This document shows, piece after piece, positions 35,201 to 43,032 of a stretch of 64,000 nucleotides of DNA. Below the pieces are notes generated by a model. The model was given only the letters and a program-made list of their open reading frames with translations. It had not been told where the DNA came from and ran no database searches. Both the position numbers and the translations under genes were made by a program. The stretch spans positions 160,476 through 224,475 of the forward strand of contig JALCPP010000005.1 in NCBI GenBank assembly GCA_022650485.1, written 5' to 3'. How positions within the stretch are numbered: the first letter of the stretch is position 1; the number at the start of each line of letters is the position of its first letter. The DNA comes from Oscillospiraceae bacterium (GTDB lineage Bacteria; Bacillota; Clostridia; Oscillospirales; Acutalibacteraceae).

Positions 35201-37092
35201 AAGATGTTGTTGAGCAGTTCCAACGCAGAATGATGGCGGTTTGGGTTACAACCGATGACAGCGTTGCCGGGATGCACCGCGCTATCACTTCCGGGGCGAA
35301 CGGAATCCTGACGCAAAACCCGGAACAGCTCGCGCAGCAGGCAGCGGTTTATGACAGCAAGACGCTGACGCGCCGTTCCTTTATCATTGGGCACCGTGGA
35401 AATCCGGACACTGCGCCGGAAAACACTTATCCCAGTTATTCAAACGCCTATGATAAATATGGCGCTCAGATGATTGAAAACGATGTTTACTATACCAAAG
35501 ACAAACAGCTGGTCATTTTCCATGATACCTATCTGACACGCACAACCGATATTCTGACCAATACGGAGATTCCGGACAGCGTATTTACTGATGGGCTGAC
35601 AAGGTGGAATTGTAAGATCAGCGATCTGACACTGGAACAGATAAAAAAACTTGACGCCGGTTCTCATGATGCGGGAGCTTATCACTATGACAGTTCCGAT
35701 TATGTTGGAACCAGAATCCCTACGCTCGAAGAACAGCTTCAGTACATTAAGGGAAAAGACGTTGTCCTTTTCCTGGAATTGAAAGACGCAACCAACGGCA
35801 TTGCGCAGGACGCGGTTGACCTGATCCATAAATACAATCTTGAAAACCAGGTCGACTTCATTAATTTCACCGCTGCCAACATTACCGCAATGCAGGAAGC
35901 AATGCCGACCATGTCTGTAGCATATCTGGGAGGTATTACGAAACCGTCCGCAGAACATCCGAGAGTCGCGATTCGTGATGTTTTGAATGGCTTGCAGCCG
36001 ATGAATGCCGCTTACAATGCTGATTACAGCTTCTATGAAAACGACGATTTTATCGCAGCTGCCACAGCGCGGGGATTGCTCCTGTGGGGCTGGACCTATC
36101 GCGATAAAGACAGTTATGCCCATGCCATTGATCAGGGACTTGCCGGTTTGACCACAGACTATGCCAACTGGGCCAAAGATTACGCATTTACTCTGGAGCC
36201 GGAACAGACAAGCTATCAGTTGAATATTGGTTCTTCCGCAGCCCTTCAGGCAGCGGAGATCACAAATCACAAGGCAGACAGCCGCTCCTGTACTCCTGAA
36301 GTTGTTGTTGTAGACGGCGGTTCCTGCATCCGTGTGGATGGTAACAGTATTCAGGGCGTTAAAAATGGTGTAGCCACCGTCCTGCTGCGTACGCCAACCA
36401 CCATGGACCAAAATACTTATGAGATTTATACACAGCCGATTACCGTAACTGTTGGAACGGGAGAACATCATTCAAATCCTTCTCATCATTCAACTCCTTC
36501 TCATCATGCAAATCACAATACTACAATTCCTTCCAATCCCACTTCCAACGACCATGGCAACAGACCGGTAATTAAGACAAAGACAGGTTCTTATGTGACG
36601 GATACAACCATGGATGTGAATGTATCACACAGCTATACAGCAAAACTGACCAGCAACAGCGGTCATGCCCCGAACATTGTGGTGGGTACCGCGGGTGTTT
36701 TCCGTGTTCAGCTTACAACTACAAACGGAAAAGACTATTACGCAAAACTGATTTCCGTGGGGCGCCCCGGTCAGAAAGCCGGTGTTTACCTTGACGGGGT
36801 GAAACTCTTTGTCGCTGCTGTGAAGTCTGGCAATACGGAGCGCACCGTAGTGAAAAGCGATACCACACATCCCTTTACGATTCGACCGAAGGCTTCCTAT
36901 GTTATGAAACTGACGGCGGATACGAAACCTTCGCTGATTGCAGGTACGCCGAATCAAGTAAAAATCCAATTTGTTAAGACGGTTGGAAAAGACCACTTCT
37001 TCAAAATTACGCCGGTAAACGCAGCAGGGTCTTCGGGACTTTATGTCAACAGGGACAAAACCCCGGTCACTATTGTCAGCGTTGCCCGCTGA
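32218..37092 (+). CDS. Large secreted multidomain glycerophosphodiester phosphodiesterase
   Basis: The 1,624 residues start at TTG 32218 behind GGAGGG. In order: a signal peptide (cleavage near A31), a CBM9-like domain (about 45-245), a lectin-like jelly-roll (about 260-455), Big2-like Ig segments (about 460-635), a second jelly-roll (about 637-820), a degenerate GDPD-like barrel (about 840-1050), and an active-looking GDPD domain (about 1055-1320). The last has HRGNPDTAPENT, IENDVYYTKD, FHD and ELK. After that comes another Big-like part, a His/Ser/Pro/Asn-rich linker (about 1415-1450) and two similar C-terminal beta repeats. GDPDs split glycerophosphodiesters into glycerol-3-phosphate and alcohol. 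The likely substrate is an extracellular glycan or teichoic-type polymer whose product the upstream importer takes up (inference). Confidence 0.88.
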   Translation: MNNVHKKIVAITLLITQLIASLFVSGIPAYAAETLPNEETVEACMVDKSPIINGDLKDSAWTLDNDIAVSAEEVPQHAKYGILWDYTYLYVGVDIENDTELVDGSAWDSGDIVSLLFDPTKHKSSPYDSSDWQFGVGYNSSDAFNPYILMGGGMQNTQNQRDAMQRNLMAATKKTSDGWSVEMAIPWENLGVDPYLQQDFGFDVAVDNMIKSGEHKGLHSAIWCNADGSASFWNNTSAFGCLNLSDTVVENDDDDIIYQQDFDDLEDGPLPEGFTPPEGQESGWSVQDGKLVGDFGYGEGQRRIALPALGDNFTYQTDMSFHSYANTGRWTSAFYRGSQDNGTSYYHFTNRFNGAGEISGLAGSKWISAVNTAGSGESASLTKDVPCHLEINAFGQLLSHKRTGDTDDITFDHQADAYDHYKAGELLERGRFGLQIDQANVAYDNILIERLNVTDITVDGINESAEQLDDINPVVTADFSNGLETPIDLRDAKLYSSNPEVIRINDDGSMKALKTGTSKIAVIYGNKLFEQDVEVTPTERTPEITELTPEKSFYSVVNGGSLNLSDVNMAAKNEIGDTQNLTGDDSQISWDSSDEDIASVSEGKINAKSLGVAAVTAHAGRATSSPVVIWVKESDADNTYLSENFESGSMPEAWQKLKGNAEVVDDGSGNKSLQLQPYTRVLIPMPNGVGDYTIDADVSYTEAANTARWASVMYRVQNQNYPYFQFAVRQNTAAPNGTEFAMLTESGCWDVRRKASFSGGSMDPGVVRHMQITVTGDRVRQTLDGEQMEFTDLAGDYLSGDIGLQTDNLTARFDNIKVQLNPEMLPEVPAEDRQFAAPKILNENLVNGPTVTYDHPQSLSQIQSLISDNTTSSLLLDLKLEDSKLAVYSGSKRIGSLDEVKDCALGKLIMMFSLPDTAAADAFAQYIQQNKLEDINVVSSNEDVLKEFRDHATTSRATLLINQKTIDRNDVGDWTGKANIGKCKSVILSQSAATKDVVEQFQRRMMAVWVTTDDSVAGMHRAITSGANGILTQNPEQLAQQAAVYDSKTLTRRSFIIGHRGNPDTAPENTYPSYSNAYDKYGAQMIENDVYYTKDKQLVIFHDTYLTRTTDILTNTEIPDSVFTDGLTRWNCKISDLTLEQIKKLDAGSHDAGAYHYDSSDYVGTRIPTLEEQLQYIKGKDVVLFLELKDATNGIAQDAVDLIHKYNLENQVDFINFTAANITAMQEAMPTMSVAYLGGITKPSAEHPRVAIRDVLNGLQPMNAAYNADYSFYENDDFIAAATARGLLLWGWTYRDKDSYAHAIDQGLAGLTTDYANWAKDYAFTLEPEQTSYQLNIGSSAALQAAEITNHKADSRSCTPEVVVVDGGSCIRVDGNSIQGVKNGVATVLLRTPTTMDQNTYEIYTQPITVTVGTGEHHSNPSHHSTPSHHANHNTTIPSNPTSNDHGNRPVIKTKTGSYVTDTTMDVNVSHSYTAKLTSNSGHAPNIVVGTAGVFRVQLTTTNGKDYYAKLISVGRPGQKAGVYLDGVKLFVAAVKSGNTERTVVKSDTTHPFTIRPKASYVMKLTADTKPSLIAGTPNQVKIQFVKTVGKDHFFKITPVNAAGSSGLYVNRDKTPVTIVSVAR

Positions 37093-37191
37093 TTTTGAAA
37101 ATCAAGCAGACAAAAGAATGAAACATTTCGATTTATCAATAGTAAGCTGAACGTAGCATCGGGCTTGTTTTTACTGGTCCGGATCAAATGA

Positions 37192-37240
37192 AAAAGGCAG
37201 AAGGCAATCGTACACTTTGTGTATTTGTCTTCTGCCTTTT
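37192..37240. terminator. Terminator between the GDPD gene and the convergent coat gene
   Basis: AAAAGGCAGAAG (37192-37203) pairs with CTTCTGCCTTTT (37229-37240). T-runs on both strands make it usable in both directions. Confidence 0.75.
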
Positions 37241-37322
37241 CATTTGGAAGATTACGGAGAGACGGCGAATGACCAGTACCGACCCTGTGAAAAAAAGGGG
37301 AACGGTTTGCTTTTATGCCAAT

Positions 37323-37784
37323 TTATTGGTACATCCCGTTTTGAGCCATATAGTTATAGATTTGTTCCCCGTGCTGCTGTTCTTCTTTTTGAATGTGGTT
37401 CAAAGTGTTTCTGATATTGGTATCCTTGAATTCAAAAATACTGGTGTTGTATGTGGATGAAACATGTTTTTCTGTTGAGAGCAAATCGGTGCACAGATAG
37501 CTGTCCTGTTGCTTTTCCTGACTGTTGTCTGCCATATTATAGTTTTCGGTGAATGTCTGTTGTGGCTGCTGCTGATTTCCTGACTGCATTGCAGGCACGG
37601 TCCCGCCCATGATCTGGTTGATTGTGTTCAGATGTTGATTTTCCATTTGCGCGATTTGAGAAAACAGGTTTTTTAACTGTTGGTCGCTTGCATCGGACGA
37701 ATATTTGTTGTATTTTTCCACGCAGGTTTGTTCCTGTTCTTTCAAATCTTTTAAGAGCAGTGTTTCTTTTTGCGTAAGCTGCAT
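37323..37784 (-). CDS. Spore coat protein, Coat F family
   Basis: The 153-residue protein is rich in Gln, Asn and Glu, with a ferritin-like helical pattern: LTQKETLLLKDLKEQEQTCVEKYNKYSSDASD, then a Gln/Asn linker, then STEKHVSSTYNTSIFEFKD and a C-terminal EEQQHGEQIYNYM. This matches CotF-type proteins of clostridial spore coats. The start is ATG 37784, with GAGGTG 6 nt upstream. A longer frame to 37949 would read the hairpin of the malQ terminator and is rejected. Confidence 0.85.
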   Translation of the reverse strand: MQLTQKETLLLKDLKEQEQTCVEKYNKYSSDASDQQLKNLFSQIAQMENQHLNTINQIMGGTVPAMQSGNQQQPQQTFTENYNMADNSQEKQQDSYLCTDLLSTEKHVSSTYNTSIFEFKDTNIRNTLNHIQKEEQQHGEQIYNYMAQNGMYQ

Positions 37785-37904
37785 TAGTATCACCTCATGA
37801 GTAATGTTTCCCGATCTATTTTGAATATTCTGTATAAGGAAATGTATGGATGCTTTATAAAAATGGCGCCGCGGCATGAAGTACATGCGGCTGTGTCTTT
37901 TGCA

Positions 37905-37944
37905 TGAAAAAAGCGGCTCGGACTGCTGCCTTTTTAGCAGTCCG
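37905..37944 (-). terminator. Terminator of the maltodextrin operon
   Basis: CGGACTGCT (37919-37927) is complementary to AGCAGTCCG (37936-37944). On the minus strand the stem is followed by GCCGC and T6. It lies about 90 nt beyond the malQ stop. Confidence 0.75.
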
Positions 37945-38027
37945 GGCACGCTCGTAATGGATGTGCAGAGAGAAGGATGCTGCTTTTTTGCTTCTTAAAC
38001 AGGGGGAGAATACAGATGCCTAATAAA

Positions 38028-39512
38028 TTACTTTAAGTTATTTTCACGCCCGTATAAAGTCATCAAAGAGCGGAGCTGTTCTGCCAGCTGCGGGGATAGA
38101 GCTTCTTTTTGAACCCGCCAGCGCCAGTTTCCGCCGACAGTACTTGGTATGTTCATTCGCGCTTGTGCGCCAAGGCGAAGATAGTCCTGCATTGGGATTA
38201 TGCAGGTTTCTGCCACACTGCCAAGTGCCGCACGAATCATGCCGTACGTAAAATCATTTTCATTCGGAACATTCAGGTACCGCCGCGCATAGGCAACGTC
38301 TTCGGGCGGTGCGCTGTGCTGCCAGTCTTCTGTGGTGGTATTGTCGTGCGTGCCGGTATAGACGACGCAATTTTGGTGGTACCGGTAGGGAAGGTAGTCG
38401 CTTTTTTCCCTGGAGTCAAATGCAAACTGAAGAACTTTCATGCCGGGAAAGCCGCTTTCTTTTAACAGACGTCTCACGTCATCGGTTAAAAATCCCAAAT
38501 CTTCCGCAATGATACGGACGTTTGGAATTTTTTCTTTTACAACATGGATAAATTTGATTCCTGGGCCTTTTTCCCACCGGCCGCCCGTCGCGTCCTGGTC
38601 ACCGGCGGGAATGGCATAGTAACTTTCGAATCCGCGAAAATGGTCGATTCGAACCACATCGTAAACTCGTGCCGCAAAGCAAAGCCGGCGAATCCACCAT
38701 TGGTAATCGTCTTGTTCCAAACGGTCCCAGTTGTAAAGCGGATTTCCCCACAACTGACCGGTTTTAGAAAACGCATCAGGCGGGCAGCCCGCAACATCAG
38801 TCAGCCGCCGCTGGCTGTCAATTTGAAACAATTCGGGATGTGTCCACAGGTCGGAAGAATCCGGAGAAACATAAATGGGAATGTCACCGATGATTTCAAC
38901 CCTGTTTTTATGCGCATAATCGGTGAGAATTTTCCATTGACCGAAAAACAGATATTGAATTGCTTTCCATACATGTACTTGATCGGCAAGACGGGATTTT
39001 GCAGCATTCACAGCTTCTGGCTTTCTCAGACGCAGGGGAGCCGGCCAGTCATTAAAGGACACCATGCCGCTTTCTACTTTAAGTGCCATAAACAAGGCAT
39101 AATCGTCCAGCCAATCGGCATTTTTTTTACAAAAATCACAGAACAGTGCATCGGTTGGCGCAATCCTTCCCGCGGCATGCCTTAACAGAGGAACACGCTT
39201 TTCATACAGAGCTCCATAGTCCACAAATTCAGGGTCACTGCCGAACTTGACGGATGAAATTTCTTCTTTAGTCAAAAGACCCTGATCTGCAAGAAGATCC
39301 AGATCAATGAAATAAGGATTCGATGCAAATGCTGAAAAGCTCTGATAAGGACTGTCGCCGCAGCCGGTTGGCCCGATGGGCAGAATCTGCCAATAATGCT
39401 GGCCTGCGTTTTTTAAAAAATCAATAAAATGATATGCTTCCTTTCCCAGACTTCCAATCCCGTATTGGGAAGGAAGACTGCTGACAGGCAGCAAAATTCC
39501 ACTGGTACGAAT
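38028..39512 (-). CDS. malQ: 4-alpha-glucanotransferase (amylomaltase), apparently starting at ATT
   Basis: This GH77 enzyme transfers maltodextrin segments to feed the phosphorylase and importer. Catalytic motifs are VRIDHFRGF (nucleophile Asp), AEDLG (acid/base Glu) and GTHDNTTTEDW (transition-state Asp). Most relatives begin with R-x-SGILLPVSSLPS. Here that N-terminus (IRTSGILLPVSSLPS) begins at an ATT (39512-39510) that lies 7 nt behind a perfect GGAGGG (39520-39525). The first standard codon, TTG 39494, would cut off the conserved RTSGI and has no ribosome site. It is last in the operon. Confidence 0.9.
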   Translation of the reverse strand: MRTSGILLPVSSLPSQYGIGSLGKEAYHFIDFLKNAGQHYWQILPIGPTGCGDSPYQSFSAFASNPYFIDLDLLADQGLLTKEEISSVKFGSDPEFVDYGALYEKRVPLLRHAAGRIAPTDALFCDFCKKNADWLDDYALFMALKVESGMVSFNDWPAPLRLRKPEAVNAAKSRLADQVHVWKAIQYLFFGQWKILTDYAHKNRVEIIGDIPIYVSPDSSDLWTHPELFQIDSQRRLTDVAGCPPDAFSKTGQLWGNPLYNWDRLEQDDYQWWIRRLCFAARVYDVVRIDHFRGFESYYAIPAGDQDATGGRWEKGPGIKFIHVVKEKIPNVRIIAEDLGFLTDDVRRLLKESGFPGMKVLQFAFDSREKSDYLPYRYHQNCVVYTGTHDNTTTEDWQHSAPPEDVAYARRYLNVPNENDFTYGMIRAALGSVAETCIIPMQDYLRLGAQARMNIPSTVGGNWRWRVQKEALSPQLAEQLRSLMTLYGRENNLK

Positions 39513-39550
39513 AAGAAAACCCTCCAGTAAGAGCTATTGCCGGGTGCGGA

Positions 39551-40387
39551 TTAACCTTTGACTGCACCTGCGATAACACCTTTGATAATATGTTTTTGGC
39601 AGGAAAGATAAAACACGATTACCGGTATCATGGAAAGGACAAGCACTGCCATCATGGCCCCCATGTCTCTTGAACCGTAGCCGCCGCGCAAGTATTGAAC
39701 GGCGATTGGAATGGTTCGGTATTTATTTCCGATGACCAGATAGGGCAGAAGATAGTCGTTCCAGGTCCACATGGCGATTAAAATGGAAACTGTAATAGCA
39801 ACGGGGCGAAGGATGGGGAACACTACACGAAAATATACCTGAATTGGGTTGCAGCCGTCAATCATGGCCGCTTCCTCAATATCGATCGGTACGGACTTGA
39901 TAAAACCACAGAACATGAATGCGGAAAGACCCGCGCCAAATCCAAGGTACAGGATGACGACACCAGACGGAGTGTTTAAATGAAGAATATCCGCTGTTTT
40001 AGACATGGTAAACATGACCATCTGGAATGGAACAATCATGGAAAAGATCAACAGATAATACAGTATGCTTGAATAGTTGGATTTAATCCGCGTAATATAC
40101 CATGCTGCCATGGAATTAAAAAGGCCGATAAACAACACAGAAAAAAACGTGATGTACAGCGAGTAGCCGAATGCACTGAAAAATTCAGTCTTTTCAACGC
40201 CGGAAAAGTAGTTTTCCAACCCGACGAACATGGCTCCGGTCGGGGGAAGAAATGCAGTTTCAGATATGTAGAAACGGCCCTTAAACGAATTCATCAGAAC
40301 AACCAGCACGGGAACCAAAAACAAAAGAGCCAGAAGCAGAAGTATTACGAAAATGGTACGGTTTAAAGCAAGATTCTTTTGCTTCAT
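39551..40387 (-). CDS. Maltodextrin-type ABC transporter permease (MalG-like)
   Basis: The 278-residue protein has six transmembrane segments and the EAA loop IDIEEAAMIDGCNPIQVYFRVVFPIL. It overlaps the end of the upstream permease gene by one base (TGATG), implying coupled translation. Its position before malQ and after a binding protein and MalF-like permease points to maltodextrin import. Confidence 0.9.
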   Translation of the reverse strand: MKQKNLALNRTIFVILLLLALLFLVPVLVVLMNSFKGRFYISETAFLPPTGAMFVGLENYFSGVEKTEFFSAFGYSLYITFFSVLFIGLFNSMAAWYITRIKSNYSSILYYLLIFSMIVPFQMVMFTMSKTADILHLNTPSGVVILYLGFGAGLSAFMFCGFIKSVPIDIEEAAMIDGCNPIQVYFRVVFPILRPVAITVSILIAMWTWNDYLLPYLVIGNKYRTIPIAVQYLRGGYGSRDMGAMMAVLVLSMIPVIVFYLSCQKHIIKGVIAGAVKG

Positions 40388-41232
40388 CAGTTTTCAACCT
40401 CCCTGCTTCTGGTCAGTTTCAATTGAATAAATGCGATAAATGTGACTAACAGGAAAAACACAACTGCTTTTGCCTGGCCGATGCCTTCAGAATGAATGGA
40501 ACCATAAAATGTGTTGTAAATATTCAGCGCCAGCATCTCTGTCTGCTTCCCCGGTGCGCCTGCGGTTAAAGCCAGGTTCTGGTCGAACAGCTTAAATGAG
40601 TTTGTCAGTGTTAAGAACAGACAGATGGTAATGGAAGGCATTACCATGGGAATCGTTACATGCAGCAATTCCTGAATCGGGGTGGCTCCGTCCACTGCCG
40701 CCGCGTCCCGCAGCTCGGTGGGGACATTCTGAATGCCCGCAATGTAGATAATCATCATGTAGCCGATCATCTGCCAGTTCATCAATACGATGAGACCCCA
40801 GAAGCCGTATTTCGGGTCGGTGGTCAGAGTCGCTCCGTATTGGTACAGGATGCCATTGATGATGAGCTGCCAGATGTATCCAAGAACGATTCCGCCGATG
40901 AGGTTCGGCATAAAAAACACGGTTCGAAAGCCGTTGGTCCATCGAATTCCTCTGGTAAGAAGCAATGCCAGAAGAAATGCCAGCACGTTGATGCAAAGCA
41001 CCGATAACACCGTGAATTTTGTCGTAAACCACAGTGCATTTAGAAAATCCCCACTGGAAACAAAGGCTTTTACATAATTTTCAAGGCCAACCCACTTTGC
41101 GTCTGTTACAGTGGTAAATTCAGTAAAAGAGAGATAAATCCCCATAAAGAAGGGAAGCAGGAATGAAATGAAAAATGCGATTAAGGTTGGAAACGTGAAA
41201 AAAGCCACGTATTTTTTCAGAATTTTTTGCAT
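40387..41232 (-). CDS. Maltodextrin-type ABC transporter permease (MalF-like)
   Basis: The 281-residue protein has six transmembrane segments and the EAA loop TELRDAAAVDGATPIQELLHVTIPMV. ATG 41232 is chosen, with GGGGGAAAG just upstream. The longer frame to 41283 reads through the stem-loop before the gene. As in the other sugar operon, no ATPase gene is linked. Confidence 0.9.
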   Translation of the reverse strand: MQKILKKYVAFFTFPTLIAFFISFLLPFFMGIYLSFTEFTTVTDAKWVGLENYVKAFVSSGDFLNALWFTTKFTVLSVLCINVLAFLLALLLTRGIRWTNGFRTVFFMPNLIGGIVLGYIWQLIINGILYQYGATLTTDPKYGFWGLIVLMNWQMIGYMMIIYIAGIQNVPTELRDAAAVDGATPIQELLHVTIPMVMPSITICLFLTLTNSFKLFDQNLALTAGAPGKQTEMLALNIYNTFYGSIHSEGIGQAKAVVFFLLVTFIAFIQLKLTRSREVEN

Positions 41233-41248
41233 TTGTCTTTCCCCCGTT

Positions 41249-41293
41249 AAAAAATAGTGAGTGAGTTGACCGGCGAACTGCACTCACTATTTT
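41249..41293 (-). terminator. Intercistronic stem-loop between binding-protein and malF-like genes
   Basis: ATAGTGAGTG (41254-41263) is perfectly complementary to CACTCACTAT (41281-41290). Flanking A and T runs extend the stem and give a T-run on the minus strand. It is placed exactly like the hairpin at 30430-30459 of the other sugar operon and probably sets the binding-protein to permease ratio. Confidence 0.75.
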
Positions 41294-41317
41294 TATGACA
41301 CACCAGATTAAATCTTT

Positions 41318-42724
41318 TTATGATTTGGCTTTTTCAGCCTTCCATTCGTTGACAACTACAGATTTTACATTGTTCCAGTCTTTCCCGCCCTGCGCATATT
41401 CCAGAAGCGAGGCGCCGACTTTATTTTTGTAATCTTGGCTGGGGAAGCATTCGAATGTCCACGGAATGGTCTGAATATCTTTTTTGCTCATCCAGTTGGT
41501 AACTTCTTTTGCCAGCGGGTCACTCGGGCGTTCATCGTCGGAGAACGAGTCGAATGGTGCAATGAAGTTGAGTTTGTTTGTTACATAATTCTTACCGGTG
41601 TCGCTGGTGTAAAGCCAGTTAAGGAATTCTTCAGATGCTTTTTGCTTTGCTTCGGATACTTTGCTGTTGATGCAGAAATAGTTTTCTGTACCAATGCAAA
41701 GCCCCTGATTTTCTTCGCCTTCTGTGCCGGTGTAGATCGGCATAAACTTAATGTCTTCCGCCTTGACCACGTTTCCGGAAACACCGTTGATCTGCGACCA
41801 GGCCCAGTTGCCGTTTTGAACCATCGCGACTTTGCCCAGAGCAAACTCTGCCATGGAATCGTCGACCGATTTACTGCCGAGCAGTCCTTTCTTTGTAGCG
41901 GAGTTGTTTAGATACAGGTCAAAAATATTTTTGTACTGGTCCGCGTACTGGAACGTGATTTCTTTGGACGCAAGACCGGTGACAACTGTGTTTTTGTCTG
42001 CGTCGGCATCTTTAAACTCATAATACATCGGCAGATTCAGCAGATGGGTCTGCCATCTCCAGTCTTCACCGGTAGAAAGAGAGGTGGAGGCGAAAACACC
42101 GTCAATGCCCAGGTCCGCCTTATGCTTTGTCATATCTTCCACGACTGCTTTCAGGGTGTCAAAGTTTTTGATCTGATCGGCGGAATCGATGGAGACCGCT
42201 TTGTCGGACAGGGCGAAGTATTTTTTCATGACAGCGTCATTGTAAATAATGCCGTAACCTTCAACCACATAGGGGATTCCATAAACTCCGGTGCCGTCGG
42301 TTACCGCCAGACTTTTATCCATCAGGTGGCTGTAAAGTTCGGTGCCTTTCACGTCTGCACAGTAATCTTTCCAGGTCGCATAGCCGACAGGGCCGTTGAT
42401 CTGAAAGATGGTTGGAGCGTCAGACTTTGCCATGTCGGATTTTAAAGTCTGCTCATATGTACCGCTCGCAGCAGTTACAACATTTACCTTTACACCGGTT
42501 TCCTTTTCATAGTCCGCAGCGACTTCTTTATACACCTCTGCGATTTCAGGCTTAAAATTTAAAAAGAAGATTTCTTTGGCGCCGCTGCTTTCAGCGGAAG
42601 ATTGGCCGGAGCTTGCTTGAGGGGATGCCGATGAAGCGGATTCGTTGCTGCTGCATGCTGATAAAGAAGCCGCTGCCGTCAATGCCGCGACTGCCAGAGC
42701 CAGTATCCTTTTCATTTTTTTCAT
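41318..42724 (-). CDS. Maltodextrin-type substrate-binding lipoprotein
   Basis: The 468-residue exported lipoprotein has signal peptide MKKMKRILALAVAALTAAASL and lipobox LSAC, followed by a Ser/Ala-rich linker. The mature part is a family 1 solute-binding protein (INGPVGYATWKDY, ALGKVAMVQNGNWAWSQI, CFPSQDYKNKVGASLLEYAQGGKDW). It captures the sugar for the two permeases. The maltodextrin assignment rests on context (phosphorylase, glucanotransferase, LacI regulator). GGAGG precedes ATG 42724. Confidence 0.9.
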   Translation of the reverse strand: MKKMKRILALAVAALTAAASLSACSSNESASSASPQASSGQSSAESSGAKEIFFLNFKPEIAEVYKEVAADYEKETGVKVNVVTAASGTYEQTLKSDMAKSDAPTIFQINGPVGYATWKDYCADVKGTELYSHLMDKSLAVTDGTGVYGIPYVVEGYGIIYNDAVMKKYFALSDKAVSIDSADQIKNFDTLKAVVEDMTKHKADLGIDGVFASTSLSTGEDWRWQTHLLNLPMYYEFKDADADKNTVVTGLASKEITFQYADQYKNIFDLYLNNSATKKGLLGSKSVDDSMAEFALGKVAMVQNGNWAWSQINGVSGNVVKAEDIKFMPIYTGTEGEENQGLCIGTENYFCINSKVSEAKQKASEEFLNWLYTSDTGKNYVTNKLNFIAPFDSFSDDERPSDPLAKEVTNWMSKKDIQTIPWTFECFPSQDYKNKVGASLLEYAQGGKDWNNVKSVVVNEWKAEKAKS

Positions 42725-42853
42725 AAGATATCCTCCTTCAAAATTTATGAGCGGCTAACCGCAAGGAACCGATTAGCTTCCCATAATTTTCTTCTGCTTT
42801 CGACGGAAAAGAACCAGCCGAAAACAAAACGCAGAAAGCGTTCGAAGTTTTTT

Positions 42854-42909
42854 CGAAATAACATTTCGCTTTCTAGAAAAAGGATATCATTAAACAGGGT
42901 AATTGTCAA
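42854..42909 (-). promoter_or_regulatory. Binding-protein gene promoter with CGAAAT/ATTTCG operator
   Basis: On the minus strand a perfect TTGACA (42909-42904), a 17-bp spacer and TATCCT (42886-42881) are present. Just past the start point, the inverted repeat CGAAATAACATTTCG (42854-42868) lies in the leader, with more CGAA/TTCG half-sites to 42841. Confidence 0.75.
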
Positions 42910-43008
42910 TAAGTTTTTCCACTATAATTGTGCAGTTATCGTATATGATGCTAGTTTCATTTCGACTATACGCGAAATTTTTAATTATAAAAAAATATTT
43001 ATCATTAA

Positions 43009-43030
43009 ATTTCGATAAAATTGTCGAAAT
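43009..43030. promoter_or_regulatory. Second operator-like inverted repeat
   Basis: ATTTCGA (43009-43015) faces TCGAAAT (43024-43030). It shares the CGAAA half-site with the other repeats of the maltodextrin locus and lies between glgP and the binding-protein gene promoter. Confidence 0.5.
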
Positions 43031-43032
43031 AT

